Position numbers and translations under genes: made by a program
From: Otis tarda
Lineage: Eukaryota > Chordata > Aves > Otidiformes > Otididae
Direction of reading: 5' to 3'
Assembly (NCBI GenBank): GCA_026413225.1
Contig: JAPMTP010000046.1
Span: 248,001-312,000, forward strand
DNA: 64,000 bases
Shown here: positions 12,128 through 20,041 of the stretch, piece after piece
Position numbering within the stretch: the first letter of the stretch is position 1
How the letters are laid out: every line of letters starts with the position of its first letter
The notes under the pieces: model-generated
The model's database searches: none
What the model saw: only the letters and a program-made list of their open reading frames with translations
Told to the model about the DNA's origin: nothing

Positions 12128-12676
12128 GTTCAAGACTTAAGAGCCATCAACAAAATAACAGCGGACCTATACCCTGTGGTAGCTAACACCTATTCCCTAT
12201 TAACCACGCTAAAACCTGATTTAGCTTGGTTTATGGTCCTAGATTTAAAAGATGCTTTCTTTTGCCTCCCTCTCCATGAAGCCAGCCAGAAAATTTTTGC
12301 TATCGAATGGGAAAATCCCAAAAGTGGTCGAAAGACCCAGCTCACATGGACGGTGTTGCCGCAGGGGTTTAAAAATAGCCCCATGGTTTTTTGGGAATCA
12401 GCTAGCAAAGGACTTGGAATCATGGGAACCACCATCAGAAGAAGGGAAGGTGTTACAATATGTAGACGACCTTCTTATTGCAACCAGGACCAAAGAATCC
12501 CGTGTCATGTGGACCGGGAGTCTGTTAAATTTCCTAAGACTACAGGGATATTGGGTTTCTAAGAAAAAGGCACAGGTGTTGTTACAACCCCAGGTCACGT
12601 ACCTGGGGTACAAGATCAGTGTCGGACAACAGATCCTAGGACAAGCCCGGAAAGAGGCCATATGCCAAACCCCCCC
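12080..12676 (+). pseudogene. pol: reverse transcriptase fingers and palm (broken in two frames)
   Basis: RT continues in frame from about 12080 to 12388, then in a second frame from about 12388 to 12670. The first part holds motif A (VLDLKDAFF), with the catalytic aspartate codon at 12242-12244, and the LPQGF motif near 12355. The second part holds the YVDD catalytic box at 12459-12470, so both halves of the polymerase active site are still recognisable. The change between the pieces falls at the T6 run 12387-12392. The end of the second piece falls at the C7 run 12670-12676, after which the connection domain resumes in a third frame. RT would copy genomic RNA to DNA; this copy cannot make a continuous enzyme as read. 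Confidence 0.88.
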
Positions 12677-14013
12677 GACCACGAACTATAAAGGAACTAC
12701 GGACATTCTTAGGAATGACGGGGTGGTGCCGACTTTGGATATGTGATTATGGTCTGCTTGTTAAGCCCCTATATTCCCTGAGAGCAGCCTACCAAAAGGA
12801 TCTGCAGTGGGATGCTGAGTCAGATCGAACCTTCCATCAGCTGAAGAAAGCCCTGATGTCGGCACCAGCATTGGGACTTCCTGATGTGAGTAAGCCATTT
12901 TTTCTATTTTCCCACGAAAAACAAGGAATGGCACTAGGAATATTGGCACAAGATTTGGGACCATACAGATGGGCGGTAGCATACTTCTCCAAACAGCTGG
13001 ATGCTGCTGCGAAAGGGTGGCCCAGCTGTCTGAGAGCAGTAGCAGCTGTCATTCTAAACATTCAAGAAGCCCAAAAGTTCACTCTAGGCCAGAAAATGAC
13101 TGTCCTAGTTTCCCATACTGTATCTGCGGTCCTTGAAGCAAAAGGAGGGCATTGGCTTTCCCCACAAAGGTTCCTGAAATATCAAGCTATAATGGTTGAA
13201 CAGGATGATGTTGAAATCGTGACCACAAACATCATCAATCCGGCCTCATTCCTTGATGGGACCATCGGGGAGTCAGTGAGTCATGACTGCTTGGAAACAA
13301 TCGAAACCACGTATTCTAGTCGAACGGATCTTAAAGATGTCCCTATTGATGGAGCCGAACGTTGGTTCACCGACGGAAGCAGCTATATGTTAAATGGAAG
13401 GTGGCATTCCGGATATGCTGTTACCACTTTCGAAAAGGTGATAGAGTCCAGGCCGCTATCAGCCGACGTCTCGGCCCAAAAGGCCGAGATCATAGCCCTT
13501 ACCCGAGCCCTGGAGAGAGCCCAGGGAAGGACTGTAAACATTTGGACTGACTCTAATTATGCCTTTGGGGTGGTACATGCCCGTGGAGCAATATGGAAGG
13601 AAAGAGGACTGTTAAATTCTCATGGAAAAACCATCAAACACACAGAAGAGATTTTGAAAATCCTGAATGCAGTCCAACTTCCCGAAAAGGTGGCAATTAT
13701 GCATATTAAAACACACCAGAAAGTGAGCACAGAATTGGAAAGAGGAAATGAGCTGGCAGATAGGGAAGCAAAACAAGCAGCTAGAGAAACAATCAAGGTA
13801 GAGGGTGCGCTAATACCTGATGGACAGGTATTTCTAGAAGGTAAACCAGAATACACAACGGAAAACGGCAAACTTATTAATGATCTAAAGGAATCACATA
13901 ATGAGGAAGGGTGGGCCAATTACTACCCCTCACACGGGAGGCTAGTAATTCCCTCCTACATGATATGGTCAGTAGTCCGAGAAGAACATAGAAAAAGACA
14001 CTGGGGGGGGGGG
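12677..14013 (+). pseudogene. pol: RT connection, RNase H and start of integrase (long open segment)
   Basis: This is the longest intact pol piece: the frame is open through 12715-14034, about 440 codons. It covers the RT thumb/connection, the tether and an RNase H domain. All four RNase H metal-binding carboxylates are present: Asp 13372 (FTDGSS), Glu 13486 (KAEIIALTRAL), Asp 13549 (WTDSNYAF) and Asp 13759 (GNELADREAK). The integrase amino-terminal zinc domain begins before the end, with a His-x3-His pair in REEHRKRHW near 13986-14000. A run of 11 G at 14003-14013 follows, after which integrase reads in a different frame. The last residues of the open frame (to 14034) are out-of-frame read-through. 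Confidence 0.88.
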
Positions 14014-14987
14014 TGGGGCAGAAGCCCTATATAAAGATCTCATCAGGAACATAATAGCGCGAAACTTATACACTACCGTTAGACAAGTAAGTCAACAATA
14101 TGATCTTTGTCTCCAGACTAATCCTAAAGTTGTAAAAGGGCCGAAACTTGAAGAAATCGGAAAGGGGAATGGTCCGGGACAACATTGGCAGATTGATTTC
14201 TCAGAACTCCCTAGAAAAGGGGGGTACCGATACTTAGTAGTACTTACTGATACCTTTTCAGGCTTGCCAGAAGCTTCCCCGTGCAGAACTGCTAAAGCCC
14301 GGGAAGTAACCAAAATACTGCTCCAGGAAATAGTACCTAGGTTTGGAGTCCCAGCGGTAATGTCCTCGGATAGAGGACCACATTTTGTGTCCAGAATAGT
14401 ACAAGAAATTAGCCACCATCTAGGGATAGATTGGCAATTACATACCTCTTACCGACCACAATCAAGTGGCCAGGTGGAGAAAATGAATCACCTAATCAAA
14501 CAACAGATTGTCAAGTTGGGTCAGGAAACTCATCTAACTTGGCCTCAGTCTTTACCATTAGCTCTTATACGAATACGAACCAGACCAAGAGCAAGAGAAG
14601 GGCTTAGTCCATTCGAAATTCTATTCTATGGGGTACAAAGGGAACATCTTCACAAATTGGTGAAGAAATAATGACCTCCTATATGGTGGCACTAAACAAA
14701 CAATTAAAAAGAATTGAAAAACATGTAATGGGAACACGTAGTAGGGGTCTGGATGGGCCTGTTCATGATAGACAACCAGGGGACTATATATATGTTCAGT
14801 CTCTTACAGAAAAACCCCGGAACCACAGTGGACCGGACCTTTTCAAGTCCTCCTCACCACCTACACGGCAATTAAGGTAGAGGGACAGAACTCCTGCATA
14901 CACCATACTCGGATCAAGAGAGCCTCTGCAACCTTGTGGAAAGTAACTCCAGACAACAACGAAGACTTGAGACTTAAACTCGTTTGA
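14003..14987 (+). pseudogene. pol: integrase catalytic core and carboxy-terminal domain (broken)
   Basis: After the G run the integrase frame is open to TAA 14669-14671. The second half of the zinc domain reads Y-D-L-C near 14098-14109, so the first cysteine of the C-x2-C pair is tyrosine. The catalytic triad is intact: Asp 14195 (QIDFSELP), Asp 14369 (SSDRGPHF) and Glu 14477 (GQVEKM), with 35 residues between the last two (DD35E). The carboxy-terminal domain continues in a second frame from about 14665 (LKRIEKHVMGTRS) and in a third from about 14812, reaching TGA 14985-14987. Integrase would insert the DNA copy into the host genome. Two frame changes, near 14665 and 14812, break the tail. 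Confidence 0.88.
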
Positions 14988-15006
14988 ACGGATAAGGGCA
15001 GGAACA

Positions 15007-15608
15007 ATGTGGGTAACAAGTATGTGAGCCAAAAGCAGTAGTGAACCGGTGGGACACCACAGCAAACGATACCGGACAAAGAAACCAGGACCGGCCAGTA
15101 ACTAATCTCACCCAAATCTGTCATCGGTGCAGTTTATATCTTATTTGTCATTTTATTATAGGAAATATAAAACCCATTTTAGTAGGTCACAGAAGGCAGT
15201 ACATTATCTACAGAAGTAGCTGTACTAACCCACTAGAACAACTAAATCCTAAAATGACCAATTGTTTAACTGGAATTGTGATTGGGCTTACAATATTTTC
15301 CTGCATCTTACCACTAACTTGTAATCAAAAGGACACCAAATGGCCGTGGTCTCATGCCTACCTTGGGTTTACAGGAAGCATGGGACCACCTTTTAAATGG
15401 TGGGGCTTAAACTTGGCCGCTGTGGTTATGCATGAAATGGAAATGTACTCAGGGCATGAGTGGGGCTGGGACAGAGGCAACAGGGATCCTTAATACTACG
15501 GTGCCCCCTGTTGTGATCTTCTTGATTAGCTTAGGAATTTTATTAATATTAACTATTATGCTGTACCTATGGGTTTGGAGAATGTTTAAGAAAGTAACAC
15601 TGTCGTAG
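15007..15608 (+). pseudogene. env: env remnant: signal peptide, short surface stub and membrane anchor
   Basis: The frame 15041-15493 contains ATG 15254, followed by a hydrophobic segment (TGIVIGLTIFSCILPLTC) that looks like a secretory signal peptide, and then some 60 codons of surface-like sequence. A second frame at 15501-15608 encodes about 20 hydrophobic residues (VVIFLISLGILLILTIMLY) and a short basic tail, typical of a retroviral transmembrane anchor. A normal gamma-type env is about 600 codons, so almost all of the surface subunit and the transmembrane ectodomain is gone. The TAG at 15606-15608 lies inside the inserted LTR that begins at 15601, so even the tail end is not original. 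Family assignment rests on position between pol and the LTR plus membrane topology. Confidence 0.65.
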
Positions 15609-16465
15609 TTCAGCCCCGATCACGACCAGACTACGCAGCCTCTCTCTCACTCCCCCACCCTCCGAGAGAACAGGGGGAGATAATATAAAGAAAAACGGCT
15701 CGAGGTTTGAGATAAGGACAGGGAGAAATCCTTAAAGTTACCGTTACGGGCAAAACAGACTCCTCTTGGGGAAAACTATTCATTTATTACTACAAACAGC
15801 AAGATAATGAGACAGAGAACAAGATAACCTCCCTCCACCCCTCCCTCTTCCCAAGCTTAACATTATCTCTACTACCTTCCCCCCCCCCCCCCCCGAGTTG
15901 CACAGGAAAGGGAAGAGGGAATGGGGATGGCGGTCAGTTCATCACACGTTGTTTTACGCCGCTGCTTCATGGTTGGGGGAAGACCTCCTCACATTCCTCC
16001 CTGCCCTGTTGTGGGGTCCCTCTCACACATCACAGTCCTTCGTGAAACTGCTCTGGCGTGGGTCATCTCTTCCACGGAGTGCAGTCTCTCCAGAATGGCT
16101 GTCCCAGCGGGCCCTCCACGGGCCGATTCGGGCCCAGTCAGCAGCCTGGCAAGAGGCCAGAGGGTGAGGCCTGCAAGGCCCATGAGGCCTGTGCCTCCCC
16201 CTCTGTGCCTCTGCCCCCGCTCAGCTTCTTCACATCTTCTCTTCTCTCTTTTTTTTCTTCTGTTTTCCCCTTCTTACATATGTTATCGCAGAGGCGTTAT
16301 CACAGAACAGTCTGCTACCAATCGGCTCAGCTTTGGCCAGCAGCGGGTCCGCCCTAGGCCTGGCCGAATCCACTGAACAAAGGGGAGCGACTTATAGCAG
16401 TTTCCTACAGAAGCTACCACATTAGGCTCCCCCCCCCCCCCAAACAAAGCCGTGTATGATGCTTC
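15601..16465 (-). mobile_element. LTR of an avian endogenous retrovirus, antisense, inserted at the end of env
   Basis: The sequence starts TGTCGTAGTTCAGCCCC at 15601 and continues with gaccagactacgcag and a CTCTCTCTCACTCCC tract. The same order begins the LTR at 16605, so the two are related at that end. From memory of avian ERV LTRs, this end is the complement of the LTR 3' terminus, so the element points along the minus strand. The interior has a C16 run (15879-15894), a middle part with repeated ctccagcgtggg-like phrases typical of such LTRs, the block ggctcagctttggccagcag near 16324, and a C13 run (16429-16441). No protein is encoded. The right boundary is uncertain and no target duplication could be paired. 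Confidence 0.65.
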
Positions 16466-16517
16466 ATATCATTCAGGGAAACTGTTTAAGTAAAAGAATT
16501 TACTTAGTGTGATTGAT

Positions 16518-16529
16518 AAAAAGGGGGGA
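16518..16529 (+). promoter_or_regulatory. polypurine tract of the provirus
   Basis: The tract is AAAAAGGGGGGA, followed after one base by TGATATAGGGG. A purine run directly before a TG-starting LTR is where retroviruses prime plus-strand DNA. It fixes the start of the 3' LTR at about 16531 and the sense of the provirus as +. Confidence 0.85.
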
Positions 16530-16604
16530 TTGATATAGGGGACCACGTAGAAATGGGGACAATAAGTTAATCACAACTATATATGTATGCACTTAAAGAA
16601 TTGC

Positions 16605-17046
16605 TGTAGTTGAGCCCCAATCGGGACCAGACTACGCAGTCTCTCTCTCACTCCCCGCCCCCCCTCCAAGAGAACAGGGGAGATTTGGTAAACAAAAGAA
16701 AACCAGGAAAAAACCAAACACGTGGGTTGAGATTGAACAAAAAGTAAATTTAACAGTAATGACAGAAGAAAACAAAACAGTGATGCAATACAAATACAGT
16801 ATAATGGCTTACAACAAATCTCCACACTTAGCTCCTTCCAAGTAGCAGGAAGCTCCCTTCAGCACCCTCCTCACTTATATACTGAGCATGATGTCAGATG
16901 GGATGGAATAGCCCTTTGGCTCATTTGGGTAAATTAACCCCAGCTGTTAGCTAATTAGTTAACTATCCCAGCCACAGGAGCTACCAGCTTCAGTTCTCCA
17001 CCCAGCTCAGGGGAATATTAACTCTATCCTAGCCAGAACCAGGACA
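16605..17046 (-). mobile_element. solo LTR of an avian endogenous retrovirus, antisense, nested in the 3' LTR
   Basis: The insertion starts TGTAGTTGAGCCCC and ends AACCAGGACA, giving TG...CA ends and about 442 bp. The minus strand carries the sense features: a TATA box (AGTATATAAG, complement of 16874-16883) preceded by GACATCATGC. The 3'-end phrase ctcaacccacgtg lies at the complement of about 16720-16732. Both match the avian ERV LTR group as I remember it. The start is similar to the LTR at 15601, but the interiors differ. Provirus U3 sequence continues on both sides. No clear target duplication is visible (left flank gaattgc, right flank agaatat). A solo LTR normally arises when the two LTRs of a full element recombine. 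Confidence 0.75.
16874..16883 (-). promoter_or_regulatory. TATA box of the nested antisense LTR
   Basis: The minus strand reads AGTATATAAG, just downstream of GACATCATGC. The position, about 160 bp from the sense start at 17046 and upstream of the R/U5-like part, fits the LTR promoter. Activity is unknown. Confidence 0.5.
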
Positions 17047-17527
17047 AGAATATAGTTATAAAACATAGTCACGTAACCATAGAGCTTAGAGAAACAATTA
17101 ATGGAGGAGGAAGTCTGGTTTTTTTTCTTTTCCTGACAAAGGACTCATTTGTAAGGAGTGAGAAACAGTCTCGCATTATCTGAAGGGAGTGATTAGAAAG
17201 AACAAGAATTCAAAACCAGGATGGCATGTGTCACAAATACGTCTATAAACCTCCTTGCTAAAGGAAAACGGATGGTTAACAAGGACATGAATCAGCTCAA
17301 GCTGATAAGAACACTGCAAGCTTGCAGGATCATTGCATTCTAGGCTAAAGGTGAAAAGTACACCATGAAGAAGACCTACGGCCTTCATCCCAAGGACCAC
17401 CGAAGACCCCTGCCCACAATTATTGGGAGAATTTGCGCAAGTGCGAAGGACTGATAAGCTAATTAGCATACGAAGCGAGAGTAGGCGGGTTTAGGTCATG
17501 AATATGTATAGGCGTCAATTGAATATT

Positions 17528-18214
17528 CATAGAATCATAGAATGGTTAGAGTTGGAAGGGACCTTCAAAGGTCATCTAGTCCAACCCCCCTGCAAGGAGC
17601 AGGGACATCCCTGACTAGATCAGGTTGCTCAGAGCCTCATCCAGCCTGGCCTTGAACGTCTCCAGGGATGGGGCCTCCACCACCTTTCTGGGCAACCTGT
17701 TCCAGTGTTCTATAACTCACATTGTAAAAAAATTTTTCCTAATTTCCAATCTAAATCTACCCCCCTCTATTTTAAAACCATTACCCCTCGTCCTATTGCA
17801 ACAGGCCCTACTAAACAGCCTTTCCCCATCTTTCTTGTAGGCCCCCTTGAGGTACTGGAAGACCGCTATCAGGTCTCCCCGGAGCCTCCTCTTCTCCAGG
17901 CTGAACAGCCCCAATTCTCTCAGCCTGTCCTCATACGAGAGGTGCTCCAGCCCTTTTATCATCTTCCTGGCCCTCCTCTGGACCTTCTCCAACTCGTCCA
18001 TGTCCTTCTTGTGTTGGGGGCTCCAGAACTGGACACAGTACTCCAGGTGGGGTCTCACCAGGGCAGAGTAGAGGGGCACAATCACCTCCCTCGACCTGCT
18101 GGCCACGCTCCTCTTGATGCAGCCCAGGATGCGGTTGGCCTTCTGGGCCGCAAGGGTGCATTGCCAGCTCATGTTGAGCTTCTCGTCCACCACCACTCCC
18201 AAGTCCTTCTCGGG
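17528..18214 (-). mobile_element. CR1 LINE fragment, antisense, 3' end intact, 5'-truncated
   Basis: On the minus strand the element ends with the CR1 3' tail: GGGACCTTTGAAGGTC-like and GTTGGACTAGATGACC-like sequence near 17555-17590, then repeated ATTCTATG at 17528-17545. It is truncated at the 5' end at about 18214, within the codons for [12 protein letters not shown]1 is the dominant LINE of birds and usually shows this pattern. It interrupts the provirus 3' LTR just upstream of its TATA box. Confidence 0.93.
17717..18202 (-). pseudogene. carboxy-terminal end of CR1 reverse transcriptase
   Basis: About 161 codons are open on the minus strand from 18202 down to 17717. The product begins just after the RT core ([24 protein letters not shown]) and covers the conserved CR1 tail: the [22 protein letters not shown] block, a basic helical region ([15 protein letters not shown]) and [20 protein letters not shown]. 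It ends near the CR1 stop. All catalytic RT motifs are upstream and absent, so no activity is possible. The first codon is an internal methionine, not a real start. The absence of stops suggests a fairly recent insertion. Confidence 0.88.
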
Positions 18215-18234
18215 AGTCCTTCATTGTTTTATTG

Positions 18235-18242
18235 TATAAAAA
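18235..18242 (+). promoter_or_regulatory. TATA box of the provirus 3' LTR
   Basis: TATAAAAA in the context ATTGTATAAAAATGGG lies 65 bp upstream of the AATAAA signal of the same LTR. This is a compact promoter-to-poly(A) spacing as in gamma-type LTRs. The CR1 insertion ends only about 20 bp upstream, cutting the promoter off from its upstream U3. Confidence 0.6.
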
Positions 18243-18299
18243 TGGGATGGTTTGGGCATGCACGCTTGTGGTGGAGCGATTCCCCGTGCATCTGCACGC

Positions 18300-18305
18300 A
18301 ATAAA
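18300..18305 (+). terminator. polyadenylation signal of the provirus 3' LTR
   Basis: AATAAA follows GCATCTGCACGC and precedes the U5-like end of the LTR (about 49 bp to 18354). It would end proviral transcripts. Confidence 0.65.
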
Positions 18306-18354
18306 CATACCTACTTTATAACTTCCGAGTTACAGAGTCCATTTCCGTACGTCA

Positions 18355-18655
18355 ATAGTAAGTGTCAGAATCCTGGTGGTGTAGGAAAGCCGAGAGACCC
18401 AATGTTTTTGAGCTTGTAGATGCGGTGGGAAGAGTCGGTGAGGAGCAGCAAGAACTTTTAGAGCAGGCACTTCTGGTGTTGGAGTAATCGTCTGATGTTC
18501 GGGATTTATAAGATTTATTCTCAGAGGGCTGCCAGGTTGACTTGGTGGCAAATGTCAGAGTCCTGTTGGCCTAGGGAAGCCCAGAGCAATCGTCTGACGT
18601 TGGGGATTGTCCTGGTCAGTCCTAGACCACCAGGACTCCGACATTTTCCACCATT
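18355..18655 (-). repeat. diverged satellite monomers in reverse orientation, ending in a foldback
   Basis: The stretch directly after the LTR contains gaggagcagcaagaac near 18439 and ggtgttggagtaatcgtctg near 18475. These are the reverse-strand form of the 191-bp monomer. It matches the monomers of the 746-bp unit better than the main array does: gcaggcacttct and agagcag-type blocks are shared with units near 498 and 325. It ends in an inverted repeat with arms at about 18543-18577 and 18621-18653 (for example tggcaaatgtcagagtcctg against caggactccgacattttcca), where orientation flips. Confidence 0.8.
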
Positions 18656-19852
18656 TCAACCCGGCAGCCCTGTGAGCAGCTCTTGCTGCTCCTCACCGGC
18701 AGTTGACGCCGCATTTACAGCATCACAGACACTGGGGCTCCGGGCTTTCCCTGACGAACAGCGCTTCGACGTTTACCATCAACTGCACAAGGCCGCCCAC
18801 TGGAGAAATACCCTAAAAATCACGAGCGTCGGACGATTGATCCCATACCAAAAGGGCCAGCAACTAAAGCTCTTGCTGCTCCTCACAGGCCCTTCACACC
18901 ACATCTACAGCACCACAGACACTGGGGCTCCGGGCTTTCCCTGACGAACAGCGCTTCGACGTTTACCATCAACTGCACGGAAGAGCCCGCTGAAAAAATA
19001 CCCTAAAAATCACGAATGTCAGATGATTGCTCCCACATGAAAAGTGCCAGCAACTAAAGCTGTTGCTGCTGCTCATCGACCATTGACGCCGCATCTACAG
19101 CACCACAGACACTGGCGCTCCGGGATTTCACAGAGCAACAGCGCTTCGACATTTACCATCAGCTGCAATGCAGCACCCACTAAAAAAAATACCACAAAAG
19201 GTACGAATGTTGGATGATTGCGGCCACACCAAAAGTGCCAGCAACTAAAGCTCCTGCTGCTCCTCACTGGCCGTTGAGGCTGCATCTACAGCACCACAGA
19301 CATCGGGGCACCGGGCTTTCCCTGACAAACAGCGATTTGACGTTTACCATCTCCTGCACAGGGCTGCCCACAGAAAATATACCCTAAAAATCACGAACCT
19401 CAGACGATTGCTCCAACACCAAAAGTGCCAGCAACTAAACCTCTTTCTGCGCCGCACCGGCTGTTCACGCCGCAATTACAGCACCACAGACATTGGGGCT
19501 CCATGCTTTCCCTGACAAACAGTGCTTCGACGTTTACTATCAACTGCATAGGAGCACCCACTATAAAAAATACAATAGAAGGTACGAACGTCAGACGGTT
19601 GCTCCCACACCAAAAGTGCCAGCAACTCAAGCTCTTGCTGCTCCTTACTGGCCGTTGGTGCCGCATCTACAGCACCACAGACATTGGGGCTCCGGGCTTT
19701 AACTGACTAACAGCGCTTCGAAGTTTACCATCAACTGCACGGAAGCGCCCACTGAAAAAATACCCTAAAAATCACGAATGTCGGACGATTGCTCCGTCAC
19801 CAAAAGTGCCAGCAACTCAAGCTCTTGCTGCTCCTAACCGGCCATTGACCCG
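18656..19852 (+). repeat. about six diverged 190-191 bp satellite monomers
   Basis: The anchor acagcaccacagaca (first copy acagcatcacagaca) starts at 18717, 18907, 19097, 19288, 19478 and 19669, so the period is 190-191 bp. These monomers share features rare in the main array: gcaactaaagctc instead of gccactcaagctc, gacgaacagcgcttcgacgt instead of gaggagcagggcttcgacgt, and cgccgcatctac-like variants. They form an older or separate subfamily at the array edge. No gene is present. Confidence 0.9.
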
Positions 19853-20041
19853 TTCGGGGTTTCTTTTCAGGGGGCGCCCACGTGCAGCTGGTGGCAAACG
19901 TCGAAGCCCTGCTCGTCAGAGAAAGCCCGGAGCCCCAATGTCTGTGGTGCTGTAGATGCGCTGCCAATGGCCACTGAGGAGCAGCAAGAGCTTGAGTGGC
20001 TGGCACTTTTGGTGTGGGAGCAATCGTCTGACGTCCGTGAT
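19853..20041 (-). repeat. single satellite monomer in reverse orientation
   Basis: This is one monomer of about 188 bp whose reverse complement matches the main array closely (ggcgcccacgtgcagctggtggcaaacg..., complement of the 23.0-kb monomers). Its left neighbour is a diverged forward monomer and its right neighbour is CR1 sequence. It is therefore an isolated inverted copy at a breakpoint. Confidence 0.88.

Larger units (their letters stand above)
10012..18354 (+). mobile_element. 5'-truncated gammaretrovirus-like endogenous retrovirus with nested insertions
   Basis: The order is gag (matrix remnant, capsid, nucleocapsid), protease, reverse transcriptase, RNase H, integrase, env remnant, polypurine tract and 3' LTR, all on the + strand. 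The capsid style, the single zinc knuckle, and protease joined directly to the pol reading order point to a class I (gamma-like) avian ERV. There is no 5' LTR, primer binding site or leader: the element starts inside the matrix coding region, joined to inverted satellite at about 10011. The body is frameshifted repeatedly and env has lost most of its length. A foreign LTR lies at 15601 to about 16465. A second LTR and a CR1 fragment lie inside the 3' LTR. The element is defective. The exact ERV family is not assigned. Confidence 0.9.
16531..18354 (+). mobile_element. 3' LTR of the provirus, split by an LTR and a CR1 insertion
   Basis: The LTR starts TGATATAGGGG after the polypurine tract and ends near TACGTCA at 18354, so it has TG...CA termini. 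It is interrupted by an antisense LTR (16605-17046) and an antisense CR1 fragment (17528-18214). Removing these leaves about 695 bp, a normal length for a gamma-type LTR. The remaining pieces are U3 (16531-16604 and 17047-17527) and the promoter/R/U5 end (18215-18354). The last piece carries a TATA box and an AATAAA signal in the right order. No matching 5' LTR exists in the window. Confidence 0.8.

Noticed and set aside
15136-15163. Splice acceptor for env (pyrimidine-rich stretch ending in TTATTATAG)
   Set aside because: The tract is AT-rich rather than strongly pyrimidine, it lies in a decayed region, and no donor is available because the 5' leader is missing.
15898-16376. Open frames of 89-151 codons at 15898-16376 as genes
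   Set aside because: They overlap each other in different frames inside the antisense LTR and have low-complexity composition.
16597-17055. Target-site duplication around the nested LTR (agaat near both ends)
   Set aside because: The left copy is not adjacent to the LTR start at 16605, so the match is probably chance.
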